From contig NZ_CP107968.1 of NCBI RefSeq assembly GCF_036084755.1, positions 3,251,001-3,315,000 on the forward strand: a stretch of 64,000 nt of DNA, in the 5' to 3' direction. Shown here piece by piece: positions 37,401-46,840 of the stretch. Below the pieces are notes generated by a model, which did no database searches, had not been told where the DNA came from, and saw only the letters and a list, made by a program, of their open reading frames with translations. The position numbers were made by a program, and so were the translations under genes. Origin of the DNA: Streptomyces sp. NBC_00370. Its GTDB lineage: Bacteria > Actinomycetota > Actinomycetes > Streptomycetales > Streptomycetaceae. Every line of letters starts with the position of its first letter. Position 1 is the first letter of the stretch.

Positions 37401-39385
37401 TCCTGGAACCGCTCGCGCGCGTCCTCGGCGAGATGGGCGCTGCCCGCCGCGCTCTTGGGCAGCCGCAGACCGAAGTCGTAGATCCAGGCGAGGGAGCGGT
37501 CGGTGCAGCGCAGCTCGTACGGGCGCTCGTCGACGACCTCGACACCGAGGCGCTGGAGGACCGGCAGGACGGCGGAGAGCGAGACCTGCTCACCCGTCCG
37601 GTAGATCTTGAAGCGGCGCTCGTCGGCGGCGGCGCCGACGGGCTCGTACAGCGAGAGGGCGAAGTCCTTCTCGGTCCTGGCGAGCGCTTCGAGATGGACG
37701 AGGTCGGCGACGGCCGAGCGCGGCGAGTGGTCGGCCTTGTACCCCTCGGGGAACGCGTTCCCGTAGCTGCGCAGCAGCCCCGCCGCGCGCTCCTCGCCGC
37801 ATTCGGCGTTCAGCGCGTCGGCGAAGGCGTCGGCCCAGGAGCGGGCGGCCTCGACGAGCCTGGCCTCGATGCGGTCGGCGTCGGCCTCGGTCAGTTCCGT
37901 CAGCTCGGTGCCGGTCGGTACGCGCACGACGAAGTGCAGCCGGGAGAGGATCGACTCGGTGTTCCAGGCGGTGAAGTCGACGCTGGTGCCGCCGAGTTCG
38001 TCCTTGAGGATGTCGATGAGCCGCAGCCGGACCCCGGTGGTGTAGCGGTCGCGCGGCAGATAGATCAGGGCGGAGTAGTAGCGCCCGTACTCGTCCTGGC
38101 GGAGGAAGAGCCGCAGCCGCCTGCGCTCCTGGAGGTACAGCACGCTCGTGGCGATGGTCCGCAGCTGGTCGGCGGGCGTCTGGAACAGCTCGTCGCGCGG
38201 GTACGTCTCCATGATCTGCATCAGGTCGCGGCCATCATGGCTGTTCGGGGAGAACCCCGCGCCTTCCAGCACCTCGGCGACCTTGCGGCGGACCACCGGC
38301 ACCCGGCGTACGGACTCGATGTACGCGGCGGACGAGAACAGCCCGAGGAACCGGCGCTCCCCGATGACGTTGCCCTTGGAGTCGAACTTCTTGACGCCCA
38401 CGTAGTCGAGGTAGCTGGGGCGGTGCACGGTGGCGCGGCTGTTGGCCTTGGTGAGGATGAGCAGATTGTGCTCGCGGGCCTTGGCACGGGCGTCGGCGGG
38501 CAGCCTGCTGAAGGAGTGGCTGGCCGGGTGGTCCTCGTCGTCGCCGTGCTGCGGGTCGGCGCGCAGGATGCCGAGGCCGGTGCCCGCCACCGCGGTCAGC
38601 GCGTCGGCCTCGGTCAGCTCGTACTCGCGGTAGCCGAGGAAGGTGAAGTGGTCGGCGGCGAGCCAGCGGAGCAGTTCGCCCGCCTCCTCGACCTCTTCCG
38701 CGCGCAGATCGTCGGCCATCGGCTCGCCGGGCAGCTCCTCGGCGACGCGCAGCGCGGCTTCGCGCATCTTCTCCCAGTCCTCGACGGCCTCGCGGACGTC
38801 GGACAGGACGCGCAGCAGATCGGCGGTCATCTGCTTGAGGTCGGCGCGGTCGGTCTCGCGGTCGACCTCGACATGGATCCAGGACTCGACGTGGGTGTCG
38901 TGCGGGCGCTGTGTCCCGGGCGGCAGACCGCCGGGCAGCACCTCCAGCAGCTTGCCGGTGATGTCGCGGCGCACGGTGATCTGCGGGTGCACGACGGCGT
39001 GGATGCCTCGGCCCTGGCGGGAGAGTTCGTTGGTGACGGAGTCCACGAGGAAGGGCATGTCGTCGGTCACGACCTCGACGACGGAGTGCGAGCAGAGCCA
39101 GCCGTCCTCCTCGACGGTCGGCGTGTGCACCCGTACGTTGGCCGTGCCCTGGGGGCGATTCTCGGCCAGTCGGTAGTGGGAGAGCGCGGCCCCGAAGACG
39201 TCGACCGGGTCGCGGTCGGCCAGGTCCTCCTGGGCCGTGTGCAGGTAGTAGCGCTGGAGGTAGGCGAACAGCGTGTCCTCGCCGGGTCCGCCCCCGCTGT
39301 CGGTTCCCCCCGCCGGGCTGTTCTCAGCGACCCGGGCCGCCCGGGTGAGCAGTTCGGCCTTGGCTTCGTCCAGCTTGGTCTGCAT
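34448..39385 (-). CDS. gdh: Large NAD-dependent glutamate dehydrogenase (about 180 kDa)
   Basis: The 1645-residue enzyme belongs to the GDH180 class first described in Streptomyces clavuligerus. It catabolises glutamate to 2-oxoglutarate and ammonium with NAD. A long N-terminal regulatory region is followed by the catalytic core: GLRWSDRREDFRTEILGL, VGAKGGFVAKQL, GVGDMSGDVFGNGMLLSEHI, HRHIFIDPKPDAA and GGIGTYVKA. AGAGAAGAAC precedes the ATG at 39385. It is a single transcription unit with its own terminator. Confidence 0.95.
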   Translation of the reverse strand: MQTKLDEAKAELLTRAARVAENSPAGGTDSGGGPGEDTLFAYLQRYYLHTAQEDLADRDPVDVFGAALSHYRLAENRPQGTANVRVHTPTVEEDGWLCSHSVVEVVTDDMPFLVDSVTNELSRQGRGIHAVVHPQITVRRDITGKLLEVLPGGLPPGTQRPHDTHVESWIHVEVDRETDRADLKQMTADLLRVLSDVREAVEDWEKMREAALRVAEELPGEPMADDLRAEEVEEAGELLRWLAADHFTFLGYREYELTEADALTAVAGTGLGILRADPQHGDDEDHPASHSFSRLPADARAKAREHNLLILTKANSRATVHRPSYLDYVGVKKFDSKGNVIGERRFLGLFSSAAYIESVRRVPVVRRKVAEVLEGAGFSPNSHDGRDLMQIMETYPRDELFQTPADQLRTIATSVLYLQERRRLRLFLRQDEYGRYYSALIYLPRDRYTTGVRLRLIDILKDELGGTSVDFTAWNTESILSRLHFVVRVPTGTELTELTEADADRIEARLVEAARSWADAFADALNAECGEERAAGLLRSYGNAFPEGYKADHSPRSAVADLVHLEALARTEKDFALSLYEPVGAAADERRFKIYRTGEQVSLSAVLPVLQRLGVEVVDERPYELRCTDRSLAWIYDFGLRLPKSAAGSAHLAEDARERFQDAFAAVWTGAAENDGFNSLVLRAGLNWRQAMVLRAYAKYLRQSGSTFSQDYMEDTLCNNVHTARLLVSLFEARMSPGRQRAGTELIDGVMEELDGALDQVASLDEDRILRSFLTLIKATLRTNFFQLRDDGKQHSYVSVKFDPQAIPDLPAPRPAYEIWVYSPRVEGVHLRFGKVARGGLRWSDRREDFRTEILGLVKAQMVKNTVIVPVGAKGGFVAKQLPDPAEDRDAWLAEGIASYKIFISALLDITDNLVAGEVVPPTDVVRHDEDDTYLVVAADKGTASFSDIANEVAVAYNFWLGDAFASGGSAGYDHKGMGITARGAWESVERHFRELGHDVQSEDFTVVGVGDMSGDVFGNGMLLSEHIRLVAAFDHRHIFIDPKPDAATSYAERRRLFELPRSSWADYDKKLLSQGGGIHPRTAKSIPVNAQVREALGIDEGVTKLTPADLMKAIFQAPVDLLWNGGIGTYVKATTETHADVGDKANDAIRVNGEDLRAKVVGEGGNLGLTQLGRIEFARRGAGGEGGKVNTDAIDNSAGVDTSDHEVNIKILLNGLVTSGDMTVKQRNKLLAAMTDEVGGLVLRNNYAQNTALANAVAQSPSLLHAHQRYMRRLSRDGHLNRALEFLPTDRQVRELLSAGKGLSQPELAVLLAYTKITVADELIHTGLPDDPYLRKLLHAYFPVPLQERYAEQIDAHALRREIVTTVLVNDTVNSGGSTFLHRLREETGASIEEIVRAQTAAREIFGLSGVWDEVEALDNKVDAGVQTRIRLHSRRLVERGTRWLLGNRPQPLEIAGTIEFFAEGVARVWAKLPTLLLGAELEWYQKLLEELTGAGVPEELALRVAGFSSAFPTLDIVAIAERTEQDPLDVAEVYYDLGDRLRISQLMDRIIELPRADRWQSMARASIREDLYSAHAALTADVLSAGDASASPEERFKAWEEKNAAILGRSRSTLEEIQSSDSFDLANLSVAMRTMRTLLRTHS

Positions 39386-39809
39386 GTTCTTCTCTGGCTC
39401 CTGTCGCGCGCCGTTGCGTGACGTCGGTGAAAGAAGCGGCACGACGCCACGACGCGGGGTTTCCGGTCGGGGACGACGTTATGCCGCGATGAGAGATGTC
39501 CGGGACGTTATTGGCCAATTTTGGCTTCGGGTCCGGATCCGGGGGACCAGCGATCACCCGGACGCTGTGGCGCTCCGGGCGTGCACCGGGGGCTTCGCTG
39601 CCCCCTCGGCGTATCGCGCTGATCACGGCCCCAAGGCTATCCCTCTTCACAGGGGCGCGGTCACGAGCCGCATGTGTACAAAAGCGGGCCCGAACTTTGA
39701 CACTCTGGACAGCGACACGGAGTCGGGCGCGTCCCGTCCGGCACACCGCCCGGAGGCGGTCGACCGGCGACCGGCCGGCGGCTCCCGCCGGCCGGTCGAG
39801 GCGAACGGC
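39386..39809. other. Intergenic region upstream of glutamate dehydrogenase
   Basis: About 420 bases without a supported gene. A perfect palindrome ATTGGCCAAT lies at 39510-39519, a possible operator for the dehydrogenase promoter, and TTGACA at 39697-39702 has no convincing -10 partner. The last part holds the terminator of the HAD gene. Confidence 0.5.
39768..39798 (-). terminator. Terminator of the HAD hydrolase gene
   Basis: A perfect 14-bp stem (CGACCGGCCGGCGG and complement) with a three-base loop lies 11 bases after the HAD-gene stop. Confidence 0.87.
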
Positions 39810-40481
39810 TCAGCTCGCCAGGCGCAGGGCCGTGTCCACGGCTTCCCTCAGGCTGTCCACGACCGGCACCCCCGCGGCCTCCAGGCTCGCCCTGCTGTTC
39901 GAGCCCCCGGTGTACAGGACGGCGCGCGCGCCCACGTGCTCGGCGGCCAGCGCGTCGTCCAGCGCGTCCCCGATCACGACCGTCCGCGTGGCCGATATGG
40001 CGCCGCCCTCGGCGAGCGCGGCCAGATGGCGCTCCATGTGCTCGGCCTTGCTGCCGCCCGACGGTCCCGTACGCCCGTCGACCCGGACGAAGTGCCCCTC
40101 GATCCCGTGGCCCCGGACCACCGGCACCAGCTCCTCGTGCCCGTACATGCTCAGCAGCGACTGGCTGCGGCCCGCCGCCCGCCACTGTGTCAGCAGCTCC
40201 TCGACACCCTGGGTGAGCCCGCAGGCGGCGCGCCGCTCCGTGTAGTGGCGATGGAAGGTCTCGTCCATGAGCAGCCATTCGGCCGCCGTGGGACGGCGGC
40301 CCATCAGCCGCTCGTAGAAGACCGGCACCGGTACGCAGTACAGCTCGCGGTAGCGGTCGAGGGTGATCGTCTCCAGACCGATCTCGGCGAACGCGGCGTT
40401 GGTCGCGCCGATGATCGCCTGCATGTCGTCGAACAGCGTGCCGTTCCAGTCCCAGACCAGATGTGTGGTGTGCGTCCCCAT
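39810..40481 (-). CDS. HAD-superfamily phosphatase (PGP-like)
   Basis: The 223-residue protein carries HAD motifs: I VWDWNGTLFDD (with Asn between the Asp residues), II SLLSMYG, III Lys in GGSKAEHM, IV VVIGDALDDALAAEHVGARA. A helical cap follows motif I. It resembles phosphoglycolate-phosphatase-like enzymes; the natural substrate is not evident. It is 50 bases downstream of a DUF6912-type gene on the same strand. Confidence 0.9.
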   Translation of the reverse strand: MGTHTTHLVWDWNGTLFDDMQAIIGATNAAFAEIGLETITLDRYRELYCVPVPVFYERLMGRRPTAAEWLLMDETFHRHYTERRAACGLTQGVEELLTQWRAAGRSQSLLSMYGHEELVPVVRGHGIEGHFVRVDGRTGPSGGSKAEHMERHLAALAEGGAISATRTVVIGDALDDALAAEHVGARAVLYTGGSNSRASLEAAGVPVVDSLREAVDTALRLAS

Positions 40482-40531
40482 GCCGAAAACGGTACCGGCA
40501 GGGTCTGACAGCGGGCACCCGGGCGGGCGGG

Positions 40532-41038
40532 TCAGGCGATGAGGTTGGGGATCTCCTGGACGCCGTACCAGAGCAGTTCGTGGTCCTCGGCGCCGTCGAC
40601 GGTGAAGCGGGCGTCGTCGTCGCCGTGGTCCGCGGCGCCGAGCGCCGCAGCGGCCGCTGTCACGTCCGCGTCCGCCTCGTCCGCGTCGACGTGCACGGCG
40701 GCCGCGGCCGTCATCGACACGGCGGCGGCGATCCGCACCTCGCCGAGCGCGGCTGCGTCCAGCCCCCGGTCGGGGTCGGAGACCGCTTCCCTGTCCGGTA
40801 CGTCGACGGCGACGACCACGCGCCGGCGCGCGATGTCGGGGGCGGCGGCGAGCCGGCGCAGCGAGGCCGCCGCGGCCCGGTTGAGGGCCGCGTACTCCAG
40901 CTCCTCGATGTCGTCGGAGACGTACCACTCGCGCAGTCCCGGGGTCACGGCGTAGGCGGTCAGCGGTCCGGGGCCCAGCTCGCCCGTCTTGTGCGCCTCG
41001 GCGAGGCCGGGAAGCGTCAGGGGGACGTAGACGCGCAT
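40532..41038 (-). CDS. Conserved actinobacterial protein, DUF6912-like
   Basis: The 168-residue protein starts MRVYVPLTLPGLAEAHKTGE and contains LREWYVSDDIEELEYAALNR, an Ala/Asp-rich second half and WYGVQEIPNLI at the end. It is a conserved actinobacterial protein of unknown function, as far as I recognise it. It is upstream of the HAD gene, probably in one operon. Confidence 0.8.
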   Translation of the reverse strand: MRVYVPLTLPGLAEAHKTGELGPGPLTAYAVTPGLREWYVSDDIEELEYAALNRAAAASLRRLAAAPDIARRRVVVAVDVPDREAVSDPDRGLDAAALGEVRIAAAVSMTAAAAVHVDADEADADVTAAAAALGAADHGDDDARFTVDGAEDHELLWYGVQEIPNLIA

Positions 41039-41338
41039 GAGCGGACCGCTTTCGTAGTCTTTCGTGGCCGGGTGGAACGCCGGAAGAACGTCTAAGGATA
41101 CGTGCGACGGTCCCTCTTCGGGGTGACGCGGACGGAGCACCCCGGCGTCCACCGGGTGCCGCGTCCGGCCCTCGGGCCTGGCCCGATACGGCGGTCCCGC
41201 CACTCGGATAGGTGATACTGCCCGGCCTTGCTCCGTGCGCGCACCGGCCTTGCGATGCTCCCTCCGCGCCCCGTAGAAGATGCCCACACAAGTTACCGCC
41301 CGGTATTCGGCCGGGCGGGCAGAACGGGGGCGATCTGC
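41039..41338. other. Divergent intergenic region with leader hairpin
   Basis: 300 bases between the DUF6912-like gene and the Rv3235-like gene. An 8-bp stem (CCGCCCGG/CCGGGCGG, seven-base loop) at 41296-41318 lies 20 bases before the GTG of the plus-strand gene. Otherwise nothing is recognised. Confidence 0.5.
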
Positions 41339-41830
41339 GTGAGCACGACAGGCACCAACAACCGAACCGACAACCGGTCCGACAACCGACCCGGCACCCG
41401 CACCGGCGGCGCCGACGCCACGGCGGCGCGGGTGGTCGCGGGAGCGCGGCCCCCGGGCCGGCGCGATCCGCGCAGGCCCGGCACCGGATCCCCGCGGCGG
41501 CGCCCGCACCTCCCGCCGCACCAGCTGTTCGCCGAGCGGCTGCTCGCCGTCCTCAGCGGCCGGAAGCCGGTGCACTGGATGCTCGGCCAGACGGTCGGCG
41601 AAGCGTACGAGCAGCTTGTCCTGCTCGCACCCGGCACCCCGCTCAGGGCGACCGGCACCCTGCCGGTGGTCAGGGCCTGCCGGGGCTTCTCGCCACGCGA
41701 CGGCGTCATCGAGGCGGCCGCCAGCATCGCGGCGGGCGAGCAGGTGCGGGCCATGGCCTTCCGGCTGGAACAGGGCGCCGATCTGCGCTGGCGCTGCGCG
41801 GCGGTGGAGATCGGCGGCGTACGGGTCTGA
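41339..41830 (+). CDS. Rv3235-family protein
   Basis: The 163-residue protein has a basic, disordered N-terminal half and a conserved C-terminal half: LFAERLLAVLSGRKPVHWML, VGEAYEQLVLLAPGTP and VRAMAFRLEQG. This matches the actinobacterial Rv3235 family, which usually sits next to secA, as here. The function is unknown. GTG at 41339 is chosen because GGGGG precedes it at good spacing. Confidence 0.83.
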   Translation: MSTTGTNNRTDNRSDNRPGTRTGGADATAARVVAGARPPGRRDPRRPGTGSPRRRPHLPPHQLFAERLLAVLSGRKPVHWMLGQTVGEAYEQLVLLAPGTPLRATGTLPVVRACRGFSPRDGVIEAAASIAAGEQVRAMAFRLEQGADLRWRCAAVEIGGVRV

Positions 41831-41831
41831 T

Positions 41832-41863
41832 CCGGCCCGACCGGCTCGGACCGGTCGGGCCGG
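41832..41863 (+). terminator. Terminator after the Rv3235-like gene
   Basis: A perfect 13-bp stem (CCGGCCCGACCGG and complement) with a six-base loop starts right at the gene end. Confidence 0.82.
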
Positions 41864-41885
41864 CGCCCGAGGGCCCGGGAACAGA

Positions 41886-41932
41886 CCACAGGGCCGGGAC
41901 ACGCCCCGAAGGACGTGCGCCCGGCCCTGTGG
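41886..41932 (-). terminator. Terminator after secA
   Basis: A perfect 13-bp stem (CCACAGGGCCGGG and complement) encloses a 21-base loop, 18 bases after the secA stop. Confidence 0.8.
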
Positions 41933-41949
41933 ACCCAGCTCGCTGCCGG

Positions 41950-44778
41950 CTACTTCTTGCGGCGGCGGCCACCGGTCGTCTTCTGCGCCTTGCGCCGCTC
42001 GGCGCGCGTCAGACCGTCCGACGTGGACCGCGTCGGACCGCCGGCCTCGGCGCTCTGGAAGTCGCCCTCGACGACGCCGCCCTCACCGTCCACCGTGGGG
42101 GCGGAGAAGTGCAGCCGGTCGGGGCGCTGCGGCGCGTCGAGACCCTTGGCGCGGATCTCGGGACGGCCGGAGCCCGCCGGTACGGCGTCCTCCTTGACCA
42201 GCGAGGTGCGCTCGGCCTCGTCCTGCACCGGCACCTCCTCGACCTGCTGCTCGACCTGGACCTCCAGGTTGAACAGGTAGCCGACGGACTCTTCCTTGAT
42301 GCCGTCCATCATGGCGTTGAACATGTCGAAGCCCTCGCGCTGGTACTCGACCAGCGGGTCCTTCTGGGCCATCGCCCGCAGGCCGATGCCCTCCTGGAGA
42401 TAGTCCATCTCGTAGAGGTGCTCGCGCCACTTGCGGTCCAGCACGGAGAGCACCACACGCCGCTCCAGCTCACGCATGATGTCCGAGCCGAGCTGCGCCT
42501 CGCGCTCCTCGTACTGCTCGTGGCAGTCGTCCTTGATGGACTCGGCGATGAACTCGGAGGTGATGCCCGCGCGGTCGCCCGCCGCGTCCTCCAGCTCGTC
42601 GACCGTGACCTTCACCGGGTAGAGCTGCTTGAACGCGCCCCACAGCCGGTCGAGGTCCCACTCCTCGGCGAAGCCCTCGACGGTCTCCGCCTGGATGTAC
42701 GCGTCGATCGTGTCGTCCATGAAGTGCCTGACCTGCTCGTGCAGGTCCTCGCCCTCCAGGACGCGGCGGCGCTCGCCGTAGATGACCTCGCGCTGGCGGT
42801 TCAGCACCTCGTCGTACTTGAGGACGTTCTTACGCGTTTCGAAGTTCTGCTGCTCGACCTGCGACTGCGCGGAAGCGATGGCGCGGGTCACCATCTTGTT
42901 CTCGATGGGGACGTCGTCGGGGACGTTGGCCATCGACATCACGCGCTCGACCATCTGCGCCTTGAACAGCCGCATCAGGTCGTCGCCGAGCGACAGGTAG
43001 AACCGGGACTCGCCGGGGTCGCCCTGACGTCCGGAACGGCCGCGCAGCTGGTTGTCGATACGCCGCGACTCGTGCCGCTCCGTACCGAGGACGTAGAGCC
43101 CGCCGAGGTCCTTGACCTCTTCGAACTCGGCCTTGACCGCGCCCTCGGCCCGCTCCAGCGCCGCCGGCAGGGCGGCCGCCCACTCCTCGACGTGCTCGAC
43201 GGGGTCGAGGCCGCGCTGGCGCAGCTCCGCCTCGGCGAGGTCGTCGGGGTTGCCGCCGAGTTTGATGTCCGTACCACGGCCGGCCATGTTCGTGGCGACC
43301 GTGACAGCGCCCTTGCGGCCGGCCTGGGCGATGATCGTCGCCTCCCGGTCGTGCTGCTTGGCGTTGAGCACCTCGTGCTGCACACCGCGCTTGCTGAGCT
43401 GCTGCGAGAGGTACTCGGACTTCTCGACCGAGGTGGTGCCGACCAGGATCGGCTGGCCCTTCTCGTGCTTCTCGGCGATGTCGTCGACGACGGCGGCGAA
43501 CTTGGCGACCTCGGTGCGGTAGATCAGGTCGGACTGGTCCATGCGGACCATGGGCCGGTTCGTCTGGATCGGCACCACGCCCAGCTTGTAGATCTGGTGG
43601 AACTCCGCGGCCTCCGTCATGGCCGTACCGGTCATGCCGGAGAGCTTGCCGTAGAGGCGGAAGAAGTTCTGCAGGGTGATCGTGGCGAGGGTCTGGTTCT
43701 CGTCCTTGATGTCCACCCCTTCCTTCGCCTCGATCGCCTGGTGCATGCCCTCGTTGTAGCGGCGGCCCGCGAGGATACGGCCGGTGTGCTCGTCGACGAT
43801 CATGACTTCGCCGTCGATGACGACGTAGTCCTTGTCGTTCTTGAAGAGTTCCTTGGCCTTGATGGCGTTGTTCAGATAACCGACGAGCGGGGTGTTCACC
43901 GACTCGTACAGGTTGTCGATGCCCAGCCAGTCCTCGACCTTCGACACACCGGGCTCGTGGATGGCGACGGTGCGCTTCTTCTCGTCGACCTCGTAGTCGC
44001 CGGTCTCCTCGATGCCCTTGAGCTGGTTGCCCGCCTCGCCCCTGGACAGCCGGGTGACGAGCTTGGCGAAGTCGCCGTACCACTTCGTGGCCTGGTCGGC
44101 GGGGCCGGAGATGATCAGCGGCGTACGGGCCTCGTCCACGAGGATCGAGTCGACCTCGTCCACGATCGCGTAGTTGTGACCGCGCTGGACCAGCTCGTCC
44201 TGCGACCACGCCATGTTGTCGCGGAGGTAGTCGAAGCCGAATTCGTTGTTCGTCCCGTACGTGATGTCACAGGCATACTGCTCGCGGCGCTGCGCGGGCG
44301 ACATGTTGGCGAGGATGCAGCCGACCTCAAGTCCCAGGAACTTGTGGACGCGGCCCATCAGCTCGGAGTCACGCTCGGCCAGGTAGTCGTTCACCGTGAT
44401 CAGGTGGACGCCCTTGCCGGTGAGCGCGTTGAGGTAGGCGGGGAGCGTACTGACGAGGGTCTTGCCCTCGCCGGTCTTCATCTCGGCGACATGGCCGAAG
44501 TGCAGCGCGGCGCCACCGGCCAGCTGGACGTCGTAATGACGCTGGCCGAGGACTCGCTTGGACGCCTCACGGACGGTCGCGAACGCCTCGGGAAGCAGAT
44601 CGTCCAGACTCTCACCGTCGGCGTAGCGCTCTTTGTACTCGTCGGTGAGCGCCCTCAACTCGGCGTCGGAGAGGTTGACGAAGTCCTCTTCGATGGAGTT
44701 GACCTGGTCCGCGATGCGGTGCAGTTTGCGCAGGATCTTGCCTTCGCCTGCACGCATGAGCTTGTTGAAGACGGACAC
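41950..44778 (-). CDS. secA: Preprotein translocase ATPase SecA
   Basis: The 942-residue motor drives proteins through SecYEG. Visible motifs: [15 protein letters not shown] (Walker A), [17 protein letters not shown] (Walker B), [32 protein letters not shown] and [13 protein letters not shown]. The C terminus is basic ([15 protein letters not shown]) without a Cys-rich zinc motif, as usual in actinobacterial SecA1. GTG at 44778 is preceded by AAGGAG. It is convergent with the Rv3235-like gene. Confidence 0.97.
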   Translation of the reverse strand: MSVFNKLMRAGEGKILRKLHRIADQVNSIEEDFVNLSDAELRALTDEYKERYADGESLDDLLPEAFATVREASKRVLGQRHYDVQLAGGAALHFGHVAEMKTGEGKTLVSTLPAYLNALTGKGVHLITVNDYLAERDSELMGRVHKFLGLEVGCILANMSPAQRREQYACDITYGTNNEFGFDYLRDNMAWSQDELVQRGHNYAIVDEVDSILVDEARTPLIISGPADQATKWYGDFAKLVTRLSRGEAGNQLKGIEETGDYEVDEKKRTVAIHEPGVSKVEDWLGIDNLYESVNTPLVGYLNNAIKAKELFKNDKDYVVIDGEVMIVDEHTGRILAGRRYNEGMHQAIEAKEGVDIKDENQTLATITLQNFFRLYGKLSGMTGTAMTEAAEFHQIYKLGVVPIQTNRPMVRMDQSDLIYRTEVAKFAAVVDDIAEKHEKGQPILVGTTSVEKSEYLSQQLSKRGVQHEVLNAKQHDREATIIAQAGRKGAVTVATNMAGRGTDIKLGGNPDDLAEAELRQRGLDPVEHVEEWAAALPAALERAEGAVKAEFEEVKDLGGLYVLGTERHESRRIDNQLRGRSGRQGDPGESRFYLSLGDDLMRLFKAQMVERVMSMANVPDDVPIENKMVTRAIASAQSQVEQQNFETRKNVLKYDEVLNRQREVIYGERRRVLEGEDLHEQVRHFMDDTIDAYIQAETVEGFAEEWDLDRLWGAFKQLYPVKVTVDELEDAAGDRAGITSEFIAESIKDDCHEQYEEREAQLGSDIMRELERRVVLSVLDRKWREHLYEMDYLQEGIGLRAMAQKDPLVEYQREGFDMFNAMMDGIKEESVGYLFNLEVQVEQQVEEVPVQDEAERTSLVKEDAVPAGSGRPEIRAKGLDAPQRPDRLHFSAPTVDGEGGVVEGDFQSAEAGGPTRSTSDGLTRAERRKAQKTTGGRRRKK

Positions 44779-45017
44779 TGAGGTTGGTCTCCTTGCCGGT
44801 CGGGCCTGGCACTGGATCGTGTATGGACACGGGCACGGGCACGGCAGGCGGACCCCACCGCATCGGCCATCGTAAGCGAGGACCGGGCTGCGCCGGGAGG
44901 GCCGCCGTCGAAGGGGCCTGCTGTTACCCGTATCAAGAACGCGCGGAACGCACGGAAGGTGCCGGTGAGATACGAAAAGTGCTCGCATCCGGCGATCTCC
45001 GACAGCAGAATCCGAGT

Positions 45018-45590
45018 ATGGAACCCCTCACCCTCACCAGCCCCCGACTGCTGTTGCGCACGCTGACACCGGACGACGTCGACGCGGTCCACACGATCTG
45101 CCAGGACCCGGAGATCCAGCGCTGGGTGACGATTCCCTCACCGTACGAACGGCAGCACGCGCAGTACTTCGTCGAGCAGCTCGTCCCGGACGGCTGGCAG
45201 ACCGGGACGATGTGCACCTTCGGGGTATTTCCCATAGGCGGGGGGCCGCTGATGGGCGCGGTGAACGCGCACAGCCAGTCCGGTATCTGGGAGACCGGCT
45301 ACTGGACGGCGAAGGAGTACCGGGGGCGCGGCTTCACCACGGAGGCCGTGACCGCCGTGGCCCGCTGGGTCTTCACCGCGCTGGCCGCCGAGCGCCTGGA
45401 GTGGCGGGCCGAGGTCGGCAACACCGGCTCGCGTGCCGTCGCCGAGAAGGCCGGCTTCGTGATGGAGGGCGTGCTGCGGGCCGCCCTGCTCAACCGGGGG
45501 ACGCTGCGGGACGTCCGGATAGGCTCGCTGCTCCCGTCCGACCTGGGACTGCCGGGCCCGCACCCGTACCTGCCGTCGGACGCGGCGTAA
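45018..45590 (+). CDS. GNAT-family N-acetyltransferase (RimJ/RimL-like)
   Basis: The 190-residue protein shows the GNAT fold of the RimJ/RimL group: [20 protein letters not shown], the acetyl-CoA loop [20 protein letters not shown], and [16 protein letters not shown]. The acceptor (protein N terminus, antibiotic or small molecule) is unknown. It is divergent from secA with about 240 bases between. Confidence 0.88.
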   Translation: MEPLTLTSPRLLLRTLTPDDVDAVHTICQDPEIQRWVTIPSPYERQHAQYFVEQLVPDGWQTGTMCTFGVFPIGGGPLMGAVNAHSQSGIWETGYWTAKEYRGRGFTTEAVTAVARWVFTALAAERLEWRAEVGNTGSRAVAEKAGFVMEGVLRAALLNRGTLRDVRIGSLLPSDLGLPGPHPYLPSDAA

Positions 45591-45632
45591 CCGCCAGGCC
45601 CGTTGTCAGTGGCGGCGTCTATCGTGCCCATC

Positions 45633-46808
45633 ATGACGACTGTGCCGCCCGCCGCCGCCGAGCTGTCCGCCGACGAGGCCCGCCGAATCGCGCTGCGCGC
45701 GCAGGGATTCATCGGCGCCCCCGACCGCCGTGGCGGCGTGCGGGGAGTGCTGCGCCATCTCGGCGCCGTCCAGCTGGACACGATCTCGGTGCTGGCGCGC
45801 TCGCACGAGCTGGTGCCTTACGCGCGCCTGGGCGCCGTCGGCCGCAAACCGGTCGAGGACGCGTACTGGACGGCGGCGCCCACCCCGCCGCACGCGTTCG
45901 AGTACTGGTCGCACGCGGCCTGTGTGCTGCCCATCGAGGAGTGGCCCCACTTCGCCTTCCGGCGCCGCTCCTACCGCTCCCGTCCGCACTGGAACCACGC
46001 CCTGACGGACGGGGTGTACGAGACGGTGATCAAGCAGCTGCGCGACGAGGGCCCGCTGACGGCGACGGAACTGGGCGGCGCCAAGAACGGCGGCCTGTGG
46101 TGGGACTGGTCGGAGTCGAAGGTCGCCGTCGAGCGCGCGCTGATGTTCGGTGAGGTCGTGTGCACGGGCCGGCGCGGCTGGAAGCGGGTGTACGACCTCG
46201 CGGAGCGCGCCGTGCCGGACGCGCTCCTGCACGACGACCTGGACGACGCGGAGTGCGTGCGCCGGCTGGTGCGGCTCGCCGGCCGCTCGCTCGGTGTGGG
46301 GACGCGCGCGGACATCGCCGACTACCACCGGCTGAAGGGTGAGTGGGTCGACGCGGTGATCGCCGACTGCGGTCTGGTGCCGGTGACCGTCGAGGGTTGG
46401 GGGAAGCCGGCCTGGGCCGATCCGGAGGCGCTGGCGAGCGTCCCGCGCGGACGGCACCGTACGACACTGCTGTCGCCGTTCGACTCGCTGATCTGGGAGC
46501 GGGCCCGTACCGAGCGGATCTTCGGCTTCACGCACCGGCTGGAGGCGTATGTGCCCAAGCCGAAGCGGATCTACGGCTACTTCGCCATGCCGCTGCTGGC
46601 GGGCGGCCGGCTGCTCGGCCGGGTCGACCCGGCCCGTGAGGGCAGCACGCTGGTGGCGAAGCAGGTCTCGCTGGAGGGCCCCAAGGCGGTCGCGCCGATG
46701 GCGCAGGCGCTGCTGGAGGCCGCCCGGTGGGTGGGGTGCGACGCGGTACGGATCGAGCGGGTCGACCGCTCGGAGCTGACGGCGGAGCTGGTCCGCGCGG
46801 TCGCCTGA
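45633..46808 (+). CDS. AlkX/YcaQ-type winged-helix DNA glycosylase
   Basis: The 391-residue protein belongs to the HTH_42 family of AlkZ/AlkX glycosylases, which unhook interstrand cross-links or remove bulky alkyl bases. Three winged helices are expected, with the catalytic motif in the first part: HLGAVQLDTISVLARSHELV. QLD here matches the Q-x-D form of the E. coli AlkX (YcaQ) branch rather than the Q-x-Q of the AlkZ self-resistance branch. Further family blocks are AFEYWSHAACVLP, LLSPFDSLIWERARTERIFG and [20 protein letters not shown]. It follows the GNAT gene by 42 bases. Confidence 0.87.
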   Translation: MTTVPPAAAELSADEARRIALRAQGFIGAPDRRGGVRGVLRHLGAVQLDTISVLARSHELVPYARLGAVGRKPVEDAYWTAAPTPPHAFEYWSHAACVLPIEEWPHFAFRRRSYRSRPHWNHALTDGVYETVIKQLRDEGPLTATELGGAKNGGLWWDWSESKVAVERALMFGEVVCTGRRGWKRVYDLAERAVPDALLHDDLDDAECVRRLVRLAGRSLGVGTRADIADYHRLKGEWVDAVIADCGLVPVTVEGWGKPAWADPEALASVPRGRHRTTLLSPFDSLIWERARTERIFGFTHRLEAYVPKPKRIYGYFAMPLLAGGRLLGRVDPAREGSTLVAKQVSLEGPKAVAPMAQALLEAARWVGCDAVRIERVDRSELTAELVRAVA

Positions 46809-46840
46809 CCCCGCCGGCCGTCACATGACCGCGGCGGCCC

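Noticed and set aside
34424..39421. A 1665-codon open frame on the plus strand
   Set aside because: It lies entirely antisense to the glutamate dehydrogenase gene, has the low-complexity composition of a GC-rich shadow frame and no family motifs.
41296..41318. Hairpin before the Rv3235-like gene as a riboswitch
   Set aside because: Only an 8-bp stem is visible, with none of the conserved elements of a known riboswitch class.
41212..44781. A 1189-codon open frame on the plus strand
   Set aside because: It is antisense to secA with no recognisable domains; only the separate frame at 41339-41830 is a real gene here.
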